This document shows positions 8,796 through 17,212 of a stretch of DNA of 40,033 nt, in pieces. The translations under genes were made by a program, and so were the position numbers. The notes beneath the pieces were generated by a model. It made no database searches and was not told the DNA's origin. It worked only from the letters and a program-made list of their open reading frames with translations. Every line of letters starts with the position of its first letter. Position 1 is the first letter of the stretch. The stretch is from Mesorhizobium sp. M7A.F.Ca.US.006.01.1.1 (GTDB lineage: Bacteria; Pseudomonadota; Alphaproteobacteria; Rhizobiales; Rhizobiaceae), in assembly GCF_003997935.1 (NCBI RefSeq), contig NZ_RZQL01000030.1, forward strand, positions 1 to 40,033, in the 5' to 3' direction.

Positions 8796-10424
8796 CTAAG
8801 CTGCCCGATTGCCGGAAAACACCGCGGGCGGTAGTGGCTCGCGGCCGAGGACCAAATCGGCGCCCTTTTCACCGACCATGATGGTCGGCGCATTGGTGTT
8901 GGAGGAGGGCACGCGCGGCATCACCGAGGCATCGCAAACGCGCAGGCCCTCAATGCCGCGCAACCGCAGATCCGGCGTCACGACAGCCATCTCGTCATGG
9001 CCCATGCGGCAGGTGCCGACCGGATGATGGTCGGTCTTGGAGGTGCGGCAGGCATAGTCGAACAGCTCGTCGTCGCTGGCGAGCGACGGGCCGGGCAGCA
9101 CTTCGCGCAGCACGTAAGGGGCAAGCGCCTTCTGCCGCATGATCTCGCGGGCCAGCCGCAGGCCCTTGATCGACATGGCGCGGTCATAGGGATCCGACCA
9201 GTAGTTCGGGTCGATCAGAGGATGATCGGCCGGGTCGGCGCTCTTCAGCCGCACTGTGCCGCGCGAGCGGGGGCGCAGGAAGGCCGAGTTCAAGGTGACG
9301 CCGGGATTCTTCAGCTTCTCGACGCCGGCCTCGATGCCGGAGCCGAGGCCGAGGTGGAACTGGATGTCGGGCGAGGCGGCGGTCGGGTCGGCGTACCAGA
9401 AGCCGCCGGTCTCGAACAGGCTGGAGGCCACCGGCCCCTTCTTCAGCAGCAGATATTGCAGGCCGGCCCATGCCGTGCGGTGCAGCTTGGCGTAGTTGTC
9501 ATAGGTGTGGTCGCCGGTGCATTCGGCGATGACGAACAGATCGAGATGGTCCTGCATGTTGGAGCCGACGCCGGGCAGGTCATGCACCGGCGTGACGCCG
9601 ACCGACTTCAGATGGTCTGCAGGGCCGATGCCCGACTGCATCAGGAGTTTCGGCGAGCCGATGGCGCCGGACGAGACGATCACCTCGCGTTCGGCGCGCA
9701 GGATTTTTGTCTCGCCGCCCGGCCTGTCGACCACCTCGACGCCGATGGCGCGGCCGTTCTCGACGACGATGCGCGTCACCAGCACATCGGTTCGGACGGT
9801 CAAGTTCTTGCGGGCGCGGATCGGCTTCAAATAGGCGACTGAAGCGGACGAGCGCCGGGCATCCTTCTGGGTCAGCTGGTAGTAGCCGACGCCTTCTTGG
9901 GCAGCGCCGTTGAAGTCCGGATTGAAGGGAATGCCCATCTCCTGGCCGGCACGGAAATAGGCTTCGCAGATCGGCAACGGCGCAATCGGGTTCGAGACGC
10001 CGAGCGGCCCCTGGTCGCCGTGAAAATCGTTGGCGTAGCGCTGGTTGTTCTCAGCGCGCTTGAAATAGGGCAGCACATCGCGATAGCCCCAGCCGGCGAG
10101 GCCCTCTTCCTTCTCCCAGGCGTCGTAGTCGCGGGCGTTGCCGCGTGTATAGATCTGGGCGTTGATGGACGAGCCGCCGCCGACCACCTTGGCCTGCGTG
10201 TACCAGAAGACGCGGTCCTTCATGTTTCTCTGCGGCACGGTCGACCAGCCCCAGGAGGCGATCCCCTTCGTCATCTTGGCGAAGCCGGCCGGCATGTGGA
10301 TATAGGGATGCCAGTCCTTGCCGCCGGCTTCCAGCAGCAGCACCGAATTGCTGGGATCCTCGCTCAGCCGGTTGGCCATAACGCAGCCGGCCGGACCGGC
10401 ACCCACGATGATGTAGTCGGTCAT
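8796..10424 (-). CDS. GMC-family FAD oxidoreductase (choline dehydrogenase-like)
   Basis: A 542-residue flavoprotein alcohol dehydrogenase. The FAD-binding Rossmann motif is at the N-terminus (IIVGAGPAGCVMANRL), the GGGSSIN segment lies near residue 87, and the C-terminal active-site region has HHPVGTCRMG followed by SSNTNAPTIMVGEKGADLVLG. It resembles BetA-type choline dehydrogenases, but that whole group oxidises many primary alcohols, so the substrate is open. I use the ATG at 10424, which puts the FAD motif directly at the N-terminus and has GGATGG upstream; the ATG at 10436 is also possible. It lies just after the SDR gene in the same transcript. Confidence 0.9.
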   Translation of the reverse strand: MTDYIIVGAGPAGCVMANRLSEDPSNSVLLLEAGGKDWHPYIHMPAGFAKMTKGIASWGWSTVPQRNMKDRVFWYTQAKVVGGGSSINAQIYTRGNARDYDAWEKEEGLAGWGYRDVLPYFKRAENNQRYANDFHGDQGPLGVSNPIAPLPICEAYFRAGQEMGIPFNPDFNGAAQEGVGYYQLTQKDARRSSASVAYLKPIRARKNLTVRTDVLVTRIVVENGRAIGVEVVDRPGGETKILRAEREVIVSSGAIGSPKLLMQSGIGPADHLKSVGVTPVHDLPGVGSNMQDHLDLFVIAECTGDHTYDNYAKLHRTAWAGLQYLLLKKGPVASSLFETGGFWYADPTAASPDIQFHLGLGSGIEAGVEKLKNPGVTLNSAFLRPRSRGTVRLKSADPADHPLIDPNYWSDPYDRAMSIKGLRLAREIMRQKALAPYVLREVLPGPSLASDDELFDYACRTSKTDHHPVGTCRMGHDEMAVVTPDLRLRGIEGLRVCDASVMPRVPSSNTNAPTIMVGEKGADLVLGREPLPPAVFSGNRAA

Positions 10425-10436
10425 GTCACCATCCAC

Positions 10437-11195
10437 TTACAGCCGCGGCACGGAGAGCGCGCCATCGACATTGATGATCGAGCCGGTCGAAAAACCGAGC
10501 TTCCCGCCGGCGAGCGTCGCCACCACCGCACCGATGTCAGAAGCCTCGCCCCAGCGTTTGGCCGGCACCAGTCCACCGTCGATGAGGGCGTCATATTTGG
10601 CGGTCACGCCTGATGTCATCTCGGTGCGGATGATGCCCGGCCGGACCTCGAACACGCCGATGTTTTCGGGCGCGAGCCTGAGCGCCAGGTTCTTCACCCA
10701 CATCGAAAGCCCAGCCTTCGAGATGCAGTAGTCCGGCCGTTCCGGCGATGCCATTTCGGCGCTGACCGAGGTGATGGTGATGATTGATCTCTGATCGCCT
10801 GATGTGGCCAGCATTGCCTTGGCCACGGCCTGGCTGAGGAAGACGGTGCCGCGCAGATTGATGCCGAGCGTGCGGTCGAAATTCTCCGGCTTGAGGTCCA
10901 AGAGGTCACCGCGCACCACGGCGCCGACGCCGGCATTGTTGATCAGGCAGTCGATGCGGCCGAAGGTGCGCATCGCGGCATCGACAAGTGCGGTGTGGCT
11001 GGCGAGATCGGCGATGTCGCACTGGATGTAGGCAAATTTCGCGCCGTGTGCGGTGATGTTCTCGGCGAGCCCTTCGGCGGGCTTCTCGGCAAGGTCCGCG
11101 ACGAGGATGTCGAAGCCGGCATCGGCCAGCGCCTCGGCGCAGGCCAGGCCGATGCCGCGCGCACCGCCGGTGACGATGGCGGAGGGGCGGGTCAT
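10437..11195 (-). CDS. SDR-family NAD(P)-dependent oxidoreductase (FabG-like)
   Basis: A 252-residue short-chain dehydrogenase. The cofactor motif TGGARGIG lies at residues 9-16, NNAG near residue 90, and the active site has a Ser in TITSVSAE and the YCISK Tyr-Lys pair (YxxxK) near residue 160. The start overlaps the stop of the upstream GMC oxidoreductase by four bases, and the second GMC gene begins 12 bases after its stop. Placed between two alcohol oxidoreductases it probably oxidises or reduces a hydroxyl or keto group of the same substrate rather than serving fatty-acid synthesis (inference). Confidence 0.9.
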   Translation of the reverse strand: MTRPSAIVTGGARGIGLACAEALADAGFDILVADLAEKPAEGLAENITAHGAKFAYIQCDIADLASHTALVDAAMRTFGRIDCLINNAGVGAVVRGDLLDLKPENFDRTLGINLRGTVFLSQAVAKAMLATSGDQRSIITITSVSAEMASPERPDYCISKAGLSMWVKNLALRLAPENIGVFEVRPGIIRTEMTSGVTAKYDALIDGGLVPAKRWGEASDIGAVVATLAGGKLGFSTGSIINVDGALSVPRL

Positions 11196-12691
11196 TGGAA
11201 GCTAGCCTTGCAGATGTGATCGGCGACACGCAGCGCCTGGGCTGCAATCGATAGCGCCGGGTTCACCGCCGCCGAATTGGGCAAAAAACCGGCGTCGACG
11301 ACGAACAGGTTCCGGTGGTCGAAGGAGCGGCAGTAAGGGTCGAGCGGTGCAGTGGCCGGATCGTCGCCCATCTTTATCGTGCCGCATTGGTGCGACGGCG
11401 TGCGCTTGTCGAAGGGGCGCGACAGCACGATGGGATAACCGCAGGCGCGGAAGTTTTCGCGCATCACCTTGGTCAGCCCGTCGAGCGACTGCATGTTGGA
11501 GCGCCGCCACTGCATGACGATGTCCTTGCCGTCGACCATGATGCGGCTTTCCGGATCGGGCAGGTCCTCGCACATCAGGTACCAGTCGATGGCGTGGCCG
11601 GCCATGAAATCGAGCGCGAATTTCGGCGTGTATTTGACGTTGGCCTTGAGCATGTTGCCATCGATCTTGCCGAGCAGTTGGACATTGCCGAGCGGCTTGC
11701 CGCCCTTGCCGTCGGACAGGTAATAGTCATTGAGCATCAGCGTCTTCTGGTAGACGGCATCGTTGCGGCGGCGCGGGTCGATCGCCAGCATGGCGCTGGA
11801 ATTGTGGTTCATGAAATTGCGGCCGACCTGGTCGGAGCGGTTGGCGAGGCCTTTGCCATCCGACGTGGGCGAGCGCAGCAGGATGACGGCGGAATTGACC
11901 GCGCCGGCCGAGAGGATGATCAGCTTCGGCGATACTTTCTTCAACGCGCCATTCTGGCGATAGTGAATGGCTGATATGGTTTTGCCGTCGGGTGACCCCT
12001 CAAGATATTCGACATAAGCGCTGGTTTCGAGCCGGATGTTGGTGTCGGTCAGGGCGGCCGTCAGCGGACCCGTTTGCGCGTCGACCTTGCCCTGGCCGGT
12101 GTTGGGAAACGCGTCCCAGCCGGTCCTGCCATCCTTCAGCCAGGCTTCGATGTCGACGCCGAGCGGCAGCGACGCCGGATGCAGGCCGAGGCCCTTCAGC
12201 TCGGCGCGGGCGCGGGCGATCGATGCCTCGTCGGGCACCGGCTTGTAGGCGTAGGGGATCGAATGGAACGGCTCGGTCGGATCCTCGCCCAGTGCACCGC
12301 GCACGCGAAACAGCTGTTCGGCTTTCGAATACCAGGGCTCGAATTCCTCATAGGAAAACGGCCATGCCGGCGAGACCCCGCCAAAGTGCTCCATGGCGGC
12401 GAAATCTTCCTTGCGGTAGCGGACCAGCACCGCGCCATAGAACTTCGAATTGCCGCCGACATAGTAATAATTGCCGGGGTTGAAGGCGGCGCCGCCGGCC
12501 TCGCGCCACATCTCCTTCGGCCTATAATGGCCGTCGACGAAGATCGAGCGCGTGTCGCGCGCGTGCGGTGTCGCCGGCAACGGCTCGCCGCGCTCCAGCA
12601 TCAGGATCGAGGCGCCGCTGCCGGCAAGGCCGGAGGCGATCGTGGCGCCGCCGATGCCGGAGCCGATGATGACGATGTCCGGATTTGCCAT
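11192..12691 (-). CDS. GMC-family oxidoreductase (sugar/gluconate dehydrogenase type)
   Basis: A 499-residue FAD enzyme of the GMC superfamily, of a different branch from the one at 8796. The FAD motif is IIGSGIGGATIASGLA at residues 7-22. The C-terminal half carries SHQCGTIKMG (active-site His) and VNPALSIAAQALRVAD (second active-site residue Asn). The YYVGGNSKFYGA segment replaces the usual GGSSxIN motif and is typical of membrane- or quinone-linked sugar dehydrogenases such as gluconate 2-dehydrogenase and glucoside 3-dehydrogenase. No Tat or Sec signal is visible, and no cytochrome subunit is encoded nearby. A sugar or polyol hydroxyl is the likely target (inference). Confidence 0.88.
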   Translation of the reverse strand: MANPDIVIIGSGIGGATIASGLAGSGASILMLERGEPLPATPHARDTRSIFVDGHYRPKEMWREAGGAAFNPGNYYYVGGNSKFYGAVLVRYRKEDFAAMEHFGGVSPAWPFSYEEFEPWYSKAEQLFRVRGALGEDPTEPFHSIPYAYKPVPDEASIARARAELKGLGLHPASLPLGVDIEAWLKDGRTGWDAFPNTGQGKVDAQTGPLTAALTDTNIRLETSAYVEYLEGSPDGKTISAIHYRQNGALKKVSPKLIILSAGAVNSAVILLRSPTSDGKGLANRSDQVGRNFMNHNSSAMLAIDPRRRNDAVYQKTLMLNDYYLSDGKGGKPLGNVQLLGKIDGNMLKANVKYTPKFALDFMAGHAIDWYLMCEDLPDPESRIMVDGKDIVMQWRRSNMQSLDGLTKVMRENFRACGYPIVLSRPFDKRTPSHQCGTIKMGDDPATAPLDPYCRSFDHRNLFVVDAGFLPNSAAVNPALSIAAQALRVADHICKASFQ

Positions 12692-12700
12692 GGCTTAAAT

Positions 12701-12783
12701 CGCGTCCCGACGCGCTTTAGGTTTTTTGTTTTGATGCATGTCGTTGCCCCAAAACCGGATCCACTTTTGGGCGACATACATCA
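12701..12783. repeat. Palindromic intergenic element, copy B (divergent arms)
   Basis: It has the same two-module plan as copy A but different arm sequences. Module one is CGCGTC/GACGCG (12701-12714). Module two has arms TGATGCATGTCG (12732-12743) and CGACATACATCA (12772-12783) around the conserved AAAACCG...CCACTTTT core. The right arm contains the stop codon of the ABC ATPase gene (12781-12783). It lies inside the minus-strand catabolic block. Confidence 0.75.
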
Positions 12784-13896
12784 GCGAATGCGGCTCTCGG
12801 TCGCCGGATCGAAGAACACCGCCTTGGTCAGGTTGAAGGCGAGCGGCGTGCTGGTGCCCGGCTGGATATTGGCGTCGGCACGCAGCCGCGCCACCACGCC
12901 CTTGCCGCCGAGATTGGTGACGGCGAAGGTGTCGGAGCCGGCCGGTTCGACGACCTCGATGTGACAGTCGGCGGTTGCGATGTGCGAGGCGTTGCGCTCG
13001 GCACCTTCCGGATCGGTCAGGGCTTCGGGGCGGACGCCGAAGATGATCGGCTTACCCTGGAATGCCGACAGGCCGGCCGGTGCATTGGCCATCGGCAGCG
13101 AGATCGGCTCTCGTGCTTCGCGCTGCAGTACGACGGACAGCGCGTTGCCTGACGTGCCGATCGTCGCCGGGATCAGGTTCATCGCCGGCGAGCCCATGAA
13201 ATCGGCGACGAAGAGGTTGGTCGGGTTGTTGTAGATTTCGGCCGGGGTGCCGAACTGCTGCACCTCGCCATCGCGCATGACCGCGATCTTGGTCGCCAGC
13301 GTCATCGCCTCGATCTGGTCGTGGGTGACGTAGACGATGGTGGTGCCGGTGGTGGCATGCAGCCGCTTGATCTCGATGCGCATGTCGACGCGCAGCTTGG
13401 CGTCGAGGTTGGACAGAGGCTCGTCGAACAGGAACAGTTTGGGGTCGCGCACCAGCGCCCGGCCCATGGCGACGCGTTGGCGCTGACCGCCGGAAAGCTG
13501 GCTCGGCTTGCGCTGCAAGAGGTGGCCGATCTGCAGCACCTTGGCCACCTTGTCGATCGCCTTCTGGCGCTCCGCCGCCGGCACGCCGCGCATCTCCATG
13601 CCGAAGGAGATGTTCCCGGCCACCGTCATGTTCGGGTAGAGCGCATAGCTCTGAAACACCATGGCGATGTCGCGCTTCGACGGATGCAGATCGTTGATGG
13701 TGCGTCCGTCGACGCGGATTTCGCCCGAGGTGATCGTCTCCAGTCCGGCGATAGTGTTGAGCAAGGTGGACTTGCCGCAGCCGGACGGGCCGACCAGTAC
13801 CAGGAAGCCGCCTTTCTCGAGCTCGACATCGATCCCTTTCAGGATCTCGACCTGGCCGAAGCGCTTTCTCAGACCATCAATTTCCAGAAAAGCCAT
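12781..13896 (-). CDS. Sugar ABC transporter ATP-binding protein (UgpC/MalK type)
   Basis: A 371-residue ATPase for the sugar importer encoded just upstream. It has Walker A GPSGCGKST (about residues 38-46), signature LSGGQRQR (about 134-141), Walker B LFLFDEPLSNLDA and switch THDQIEAMT. The C-terminal 130 residues form the MalK-type TOBE/OB region. The frame is open further upstream, but the ATG at 13896, four bases after the permease stop, gives the family N-terminus MAFLEIDGLRKRFG. Its own stop codon lies within an intergenic palindromic element. The energy-coupling subunit is shared with or dedicated to the 13901-17155 importer. Confidence 0.93.
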   Translation of the reverse strand: MAFLEIDGLRKRFGQVEILKGIDVELEKGGFLVLVGPSGCGKSTLLNTIAGLETITSGEIRVDGRTINDLHPSKRDIAMVFQSYALYPNMTVAGNISFGMEMRGVPAAERQKAIDKVAKVLQIGHLLQRKPSQLSGGQRQRVAMGRALVRDPKLFLFDEPLSNLDAKLRVDMRIEIKRLHATTGTTIVYVTHDQIEAMTLATKIAVMRDGEVQQFGTPAEIYNNPTNLFVADFMGSPAMNLIPATIGTSGNALSVVLQREAREPISLPMANAPAGLSAFQGKPIIFGVRPEALTDPEGAERNASHIATADCHIEVVEPAGSDTFAVTNLGGKGVVARLRADANIQPGTSTPLAFNLTKAVFFDPATESRIR

Positions 13897-13900
13897 CAGA

Positions 13901-14845
13901 TTATCCTTTGACGGCGCCAGCCATGAGACCGCGCACGAAATAGCGGCCGGCGAGCACATAGACGAGAAGGGTGGGCAGTGCCGCGATCATCGCGGCGGCC
14001 ATGTTGACGTTGTACTCGACGACGCCGGTCGAGGTGTTGACGACGTTGTTGAGCGCCACCGTCATCGGCATCGCATCGCCGGTGCCGGCGTAGGCGGAAG
14101 CGAACAGGAAGTCGTTCCAGATGTTGGTGAACTGGTAGATGACGGTGACGACGAAGATCGGCATCGAGTTCGGCAGCATGATGCGGCGGAAGATCTGGAA
14201 GAAGGATGCGCCGTCGACCTGTGCCGCCTTGACCAGTTCGGTGGGGAACGCCTCGTAGTAGTTGCGGAAGAACAGCGTGGTGAAGCCGATGCCGTAGACG
14301 ACGTGGACGAAGACGAGATTGACCGTCGGGTTGCCGAGGCCAAAGCTGGTTCCCGTCGCATTCTGCAGCGTGACGCCGAAGCGGCCGAGGCTGCCGAGGA
14401 TGGTTGCCATCGGCAGCAGCACCGACTGGAACGGGATGAAGCAGGCAAACAGCATCAGCCCGAACACCAGCGTTGCGCCGCGGAAACGCCATTTGGTCAG
14501 CACGTAGCCATTCAGCGCGCCGAGCATGGTCGAGATCAAAACGGCCGGGACCACCATCTTGATGGAGTTCCAGAAATAGCCTTTGATGCCGGCGCAGGTG
14601 AGGCCGACGCAGGTCTCGCCCCAGGCCTTCAGCCAAGGATCAAAGGTCGGCGCCTTGGGCAATGCCAGCATGTTGCCGTTCTGGATCTCGTCCATGGTCT
14701 TGAACGAGGTCACCAGCATGACGAACAGCGGCATCAGGTAGAACAACGCAAACAGCGCCAGCAGCCCGTAGATGACGATGCGGTTGATGACCCTGGCGTT
14801 GACGCCGCCGGAAGCCTGGCGGGCGGGAGTGGTGACGGCGCTCAT
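13901..14845 (-). CDS. Carbohydrate ABC transporter permease (MalG-like)
   Basis: A 314-residue inner-membrane permease with six hydrophobic segments. The EAA loop reads ELVKAAQVDGASFFQIFRRIMLP near residue 210, the form typical of CUT1 carbohydrate importers. About 25 soluble residues precede the first helix. Its ATG at 14845 overlaps the stop of the other permease by four bases, and the ATPase starts four bases after its stop, so the three are tightly coupled. Close in type to the glucose/mannose GtsC permeases; the sugar is not known. Confidence 0.92.
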   Translation of the reverse strand: MSAVTTPARQASGGVNARVINRIVIYGLLALFALFYLMPLFVMLVTSFKTMDEIQNGNMLALPKAPTFDPWLKAWGETCVGLTCAGIKGYFWNSIKMVVPAVLISTMLGALNGYVLTKWRFRGATLVFGLMLFACFIPFQSVLLPMATILGSLGRFGVTLQNATGTSFGLGNPTVNLVFVHVVYGIGFTTLFFRNYYEAFPTELVKAAQVDGASFFQIFRRIMLPNSMPIFVVTVIYQFTNIWNDFLFASAYAGTGDAMPMTVALNNVVNTSTGVVEYNVNMAAAMIAALPTLLVYVLAGRYFVRGLMAGAVKG

Positions 14846-15798
14846 CGCGGCTTCTCCCGCAGTTCCGAATAGAGATACGGCACGATGATGGCGACGATGG
14901 TCATCAGCATGATCACCGCACTTGCCGAGCCGACGGCCATCTCGTTGCGCTTGAACGTGTACTCATACATGAAGTTGGAAGGCAGCCAGGCCGAGCCGCC
15001 GGGGCCGCCGCTGGTCAGCGCCACGACCAGATCGTATGACTTGATGGCGAGATGCGCGAGCACGATGAAGGCCGACAGGAAGATCGGCCGCAGCAGCGGG
15101 ATGACGATGCGGCGGTAGAGCTGGAAGGTGGTGGCGCCGTCGATCTGCGCCGCCTTCATGATCTCGCCGTCAATGCCGCGCAGGCCGGCCAAGAACATCG
15201 CCATGATGAAGCCGGAGGCCTGCCAGACGCCGGCAATGACCACCGTGTAGATGACGAAATCCTTGTTCTTGATCCAGTCGAAATGGAAGCTCGTCCAGCC
15301 CCATTGATGCAAGGTCTGCTCGAGGCCGAGGCCGGGATCGAGGAACCATTTCCAGGCGACGCCGGTAACGATGAAGGACAGCGCCATCGGGTAGAGGTAG
15401 ATCGGCCTCAACACGCCTTCGCCGCGGATCTTCTGGTCGAGCAGGATGGCCAGGAACAGGCCGAGCGCCAGGCAGATTGCGATGTAGAGGAAACCGAAAA
15501 TACCCATATTGGTGATCGACGTGTACCAGCTCGAGGGCGGGTCAGTGTCGAAGGTCCAGCCCCACAGCCGCTGATAGGCGCGCGAGCCGGTCAGGACATA
15601 GGACGGGAAGGTCTTGGAATTGGTGAAGGACAGATAGATCGTCCACAGGATGAAGCCGTAGACGAAGACGATGGTGATGGCGAAGCTCGGCGCCAGCACG
15701 ATCTTCGGCAATGCGTCCTGCAGGCGTGAGCGCACCGAGGCGCGTGGCCGCGCATCCTCCGGCGTCAGCTTGATCTGGCTTGTCGCTACCGTGCTCAT
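14842..15798 (-). CDS. Carbohydrate ABC transporter permease (MalF-like)
   Basis: A 318-residue inner-membrane permease. Six hydrophobic segments follow a 35-residue cytoplasmic tail, with the EAA loop GEIMKAAQIDGATTFQLYRRIVIP near residue 230. The lumenal region after the first helix (GSRAYQRLWGWTFDTDPP) is like that of glucose/mannose-type CUT1 permeases. It is separated from the binding-protein gene by 103 bases that hold a strong hairpin, and overlaps the next permease by ATGA. The start has GGGAGGAG a few bases upstream, a strong ribosome site. Confidence 0.92.
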   Translation of the reverse strand: MSTVATSQIKLTPEDARPRASVRSRLQDALPKIVLAPSFAITIVFVYGFILWTIYLSFTNSKTFPSYVLTGSRAYQRLWGWTFDTDPPSSWYTSITNMGIFGFLYIAICLALGLFLAILLDQKIRGEGVLRPIYLYPMALSFIVTGVAWKWFLDPGLGLEQTLHQWGWTSFHFDWIKNKDFVIYTVVIAGVWQASGFIMAMFLAGLRGIDGEIMKAAQIDGATTFQLYRRIVIPLLRPIFLSAFIVLAHLAIKSYDLVVALTSGGPGGSAWLPSNFMYEYTFKRNEMAVGSASAVIMLMTIVAIIVPYLYSELREKPR

Positions 15799-15859
15799 GG
15801 GGCTCCTCCCGTCGACTCGCGGCCAACCAGCTTCGCGGATCTAAGTTCGCGGATCTGGA

Positions 15860-15883
15860 CCTTCCCCGCCGGAGCGGGGAAGG
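15860..15883 (-). other. Intercistronic hairpin between sugar-binding protein and permease
   Basis: A perfect 10-bp stem (15860-15869 with 15874-15883) with a four-base loop lies 18 bases after the binding-protein stop. No T run follows on the minus strand. It probably stabilises the binding-protein message and limits read-through to the permeases, as the hairpin at 402-425 may do in the other importer. An 11-base direct repeat, TTCGCGGATCT, sits just beyond it (about 15833 and 15846). Confidence 0.65.
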
Positions 15884-15901
15884 CGTTTTGGCGCGTGGCG
15901 C

Positions 15902-17155
15902 TTACTTGGCGTCGTCGATCGCCTTGACCAGCTCGGTCACGGCTTCGTCCGAGGTCTTGATCTGACCATGGACGAATTTGGAGACGACATCCTTATAGGC
16001 ATTGGCGACCGCCGGAGGCGCGCCATAGCCCTGGGCCAGCGAGCCAAACAGCGTGCCGCCTTCGTTGGCTGCCTTCAGGTCGGCGATGCCCTTCTTGCCG
16101 CAAGCGTCGAAGTCGGTATCCGGAACGTCGGTACGGGCCGGAACCGAACCCTTGACGACGTTGAAGGCCGACTGGAAGCTCTTCGACAGGGTGGCGGTGG
16201 CCAGCGCGACCTGGGCGGCCTTGCGGTCGTCCGGAACGTTGAACATGCCGAACATGTCGGAGTTGTAGATCACCGAGCCGTCGGTGCCCGGGAAGCGATA
16301 GCACAGGAAGTCGGTGCCCGGCGTTTTCTTGGCGGCGTTGAACTCACCCTTGGCCCAGTCGCCCATGACCTGCACCAGGGCATCGCCCTTGATGACCATG
16401 GCGGTGGCAAGGTTCCAGTCGCGGCCGGAGAAGTTCGGGTCGACATAGGTGACGAGCTTGGCCAAATTGTCGAACGACTTCTTCATCGTGTCGGACTTCA
16501 GGGACTCGTCATCGAGGTCGTTGAAGGCCTTCTTGTAGAACTCGGGTCCGCCGGTCGACAGCACGACGGAGTCGAACATGGTGGCTTCCTGCCAGTTCTG
16601 GCCGCCGAGAGCGAGCGGGATCACGCCTGCCGCCTTGGCCTTGTCGAGCAGGGCAACGAAGTCGTCGAAGGTCTTCGGCTCGGTGCCGCCGATCTTGTCC
16701 AGGACGGCCTTGTTGATCCACAGCCAGTTGACCGAGTGAACGTTGACCGGCGCTGCGACCCACTTGCCGTCATAGACCGAAAACTTCTGCAGGGCTGCCG
16801 GAACGGACTTGTCCCAGCCTTCCTTCTTGGCCGTTTCGGTCAGATCGCCCATGACGCCGGCGGCCGCATAGTCGAGCACGGTGTAGCCGAGCATCTGCGA
16901 GGCGGTCGGATAATTGCCGGCCGCGACCATCGCCTTCAGCGCGGTCATGGCGGCGTCGCCGCCGCCGCCGGCCACCGGCACGTCCTTCCAGGCATAGCCT
17001 TCCTTGGCCAGATCACCCTTGAGGACGTTGAGAGCAGCCGCTTCGCCGCCCGAGGTCCACCAATGCAGCATCTGGACTTCCTTGACGTCCTCGGCGTGGG
17101 CCGCGAAAGCCAGGCCCGACGCGAGAGCCGTTCCGATAAGCAGTTTGCGCAACAT
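15902..17155 (-). CDS. Carbohydrate ABC transporter substrate-binding protein
   Basis: A 417-residue periplasmic binding protein of the CUT1 (COG1653) type. The N-terminus [21 protein letters not shown] is a Sec signal peptide with cleavage expected after AHA, leaving a mature protein that begins near [25 protein letters not shown], the [18 protein letters not shown] segment and the [13 protein letters not shown] region are as in glucose/mannose-binding GtsA-like proteins, so a hexose, a small glycoside or similar ligand is plausible. The ATG at 17155 has GGGAGGAAG seven bases upstream and is preferred over the earlier ATG at 17176. It is flanked by hairpins on both sides, as expected for the most abundant subunit of the transporter. 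Confidence 0.92.
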   Translation of the reverse strand: MLRKLLIGTALASGLAFAAHAEDVKEVQMLHWWTSGGEAAALNVLKGDLAKEGYAWKDVPVAGGGGDAAMTALKAMVAAGNYPTASQMLGYTVLDYAAAGVMGDLTETAKKEGWDKSVPAALQKFSVYDGKWVAAPVNVHSVNWLWINKAVLDKIGGTEPKTFDDFVALLDKAKAAGVIPLALGGQNWQEATMFDSVVLSTGGPEFYKKAFNDLDDESLKSDTMKKSFDNLAKLVTYVDPNFSGRDWNLATAMVIKGDALVQVMGDWAKGEFNAAKKTPGTDFLCYRFPGTDGSVIYNSDMFGMFNVPDDRKAAQVALATATLSKSFQSAFNVVKGSVPARTDVPDTDFDACGKKGIADLKAANEGGTLFGSLAQGYGAPPAVANAYKDVVSKFVHGQIKTSDEAVTELVKAIDDAK

Positions 17156-17183
17156 GTACTTCCTCCCTTGTTGCATTACACGA

Positions 17184-17200
17184 CCGGCGGATGCCGCCGG
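17184..17200 (-). other. Hairpin upstream of the binding-protein gene
   Basis: A perfect CCGGCGG/CCGCCGG stem with a three-base loop lies between the aldehyde dehydrogenase stop and the binding-protein ribosome site. No T run follows on the minus strand. It may mark an RNA processing point that separates enzyme and transporter messages. Confidence 0.45.
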
Positions 17201-17212
17201 GTTCTTCTCAAC

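Noticed and set aside
13661..14872. A 403-codon plus-strand frame across the permease and ATPase genes
   Set aside because: Antisense shadow of two clear ABC genes; acidic and His-rich low-complexity product.
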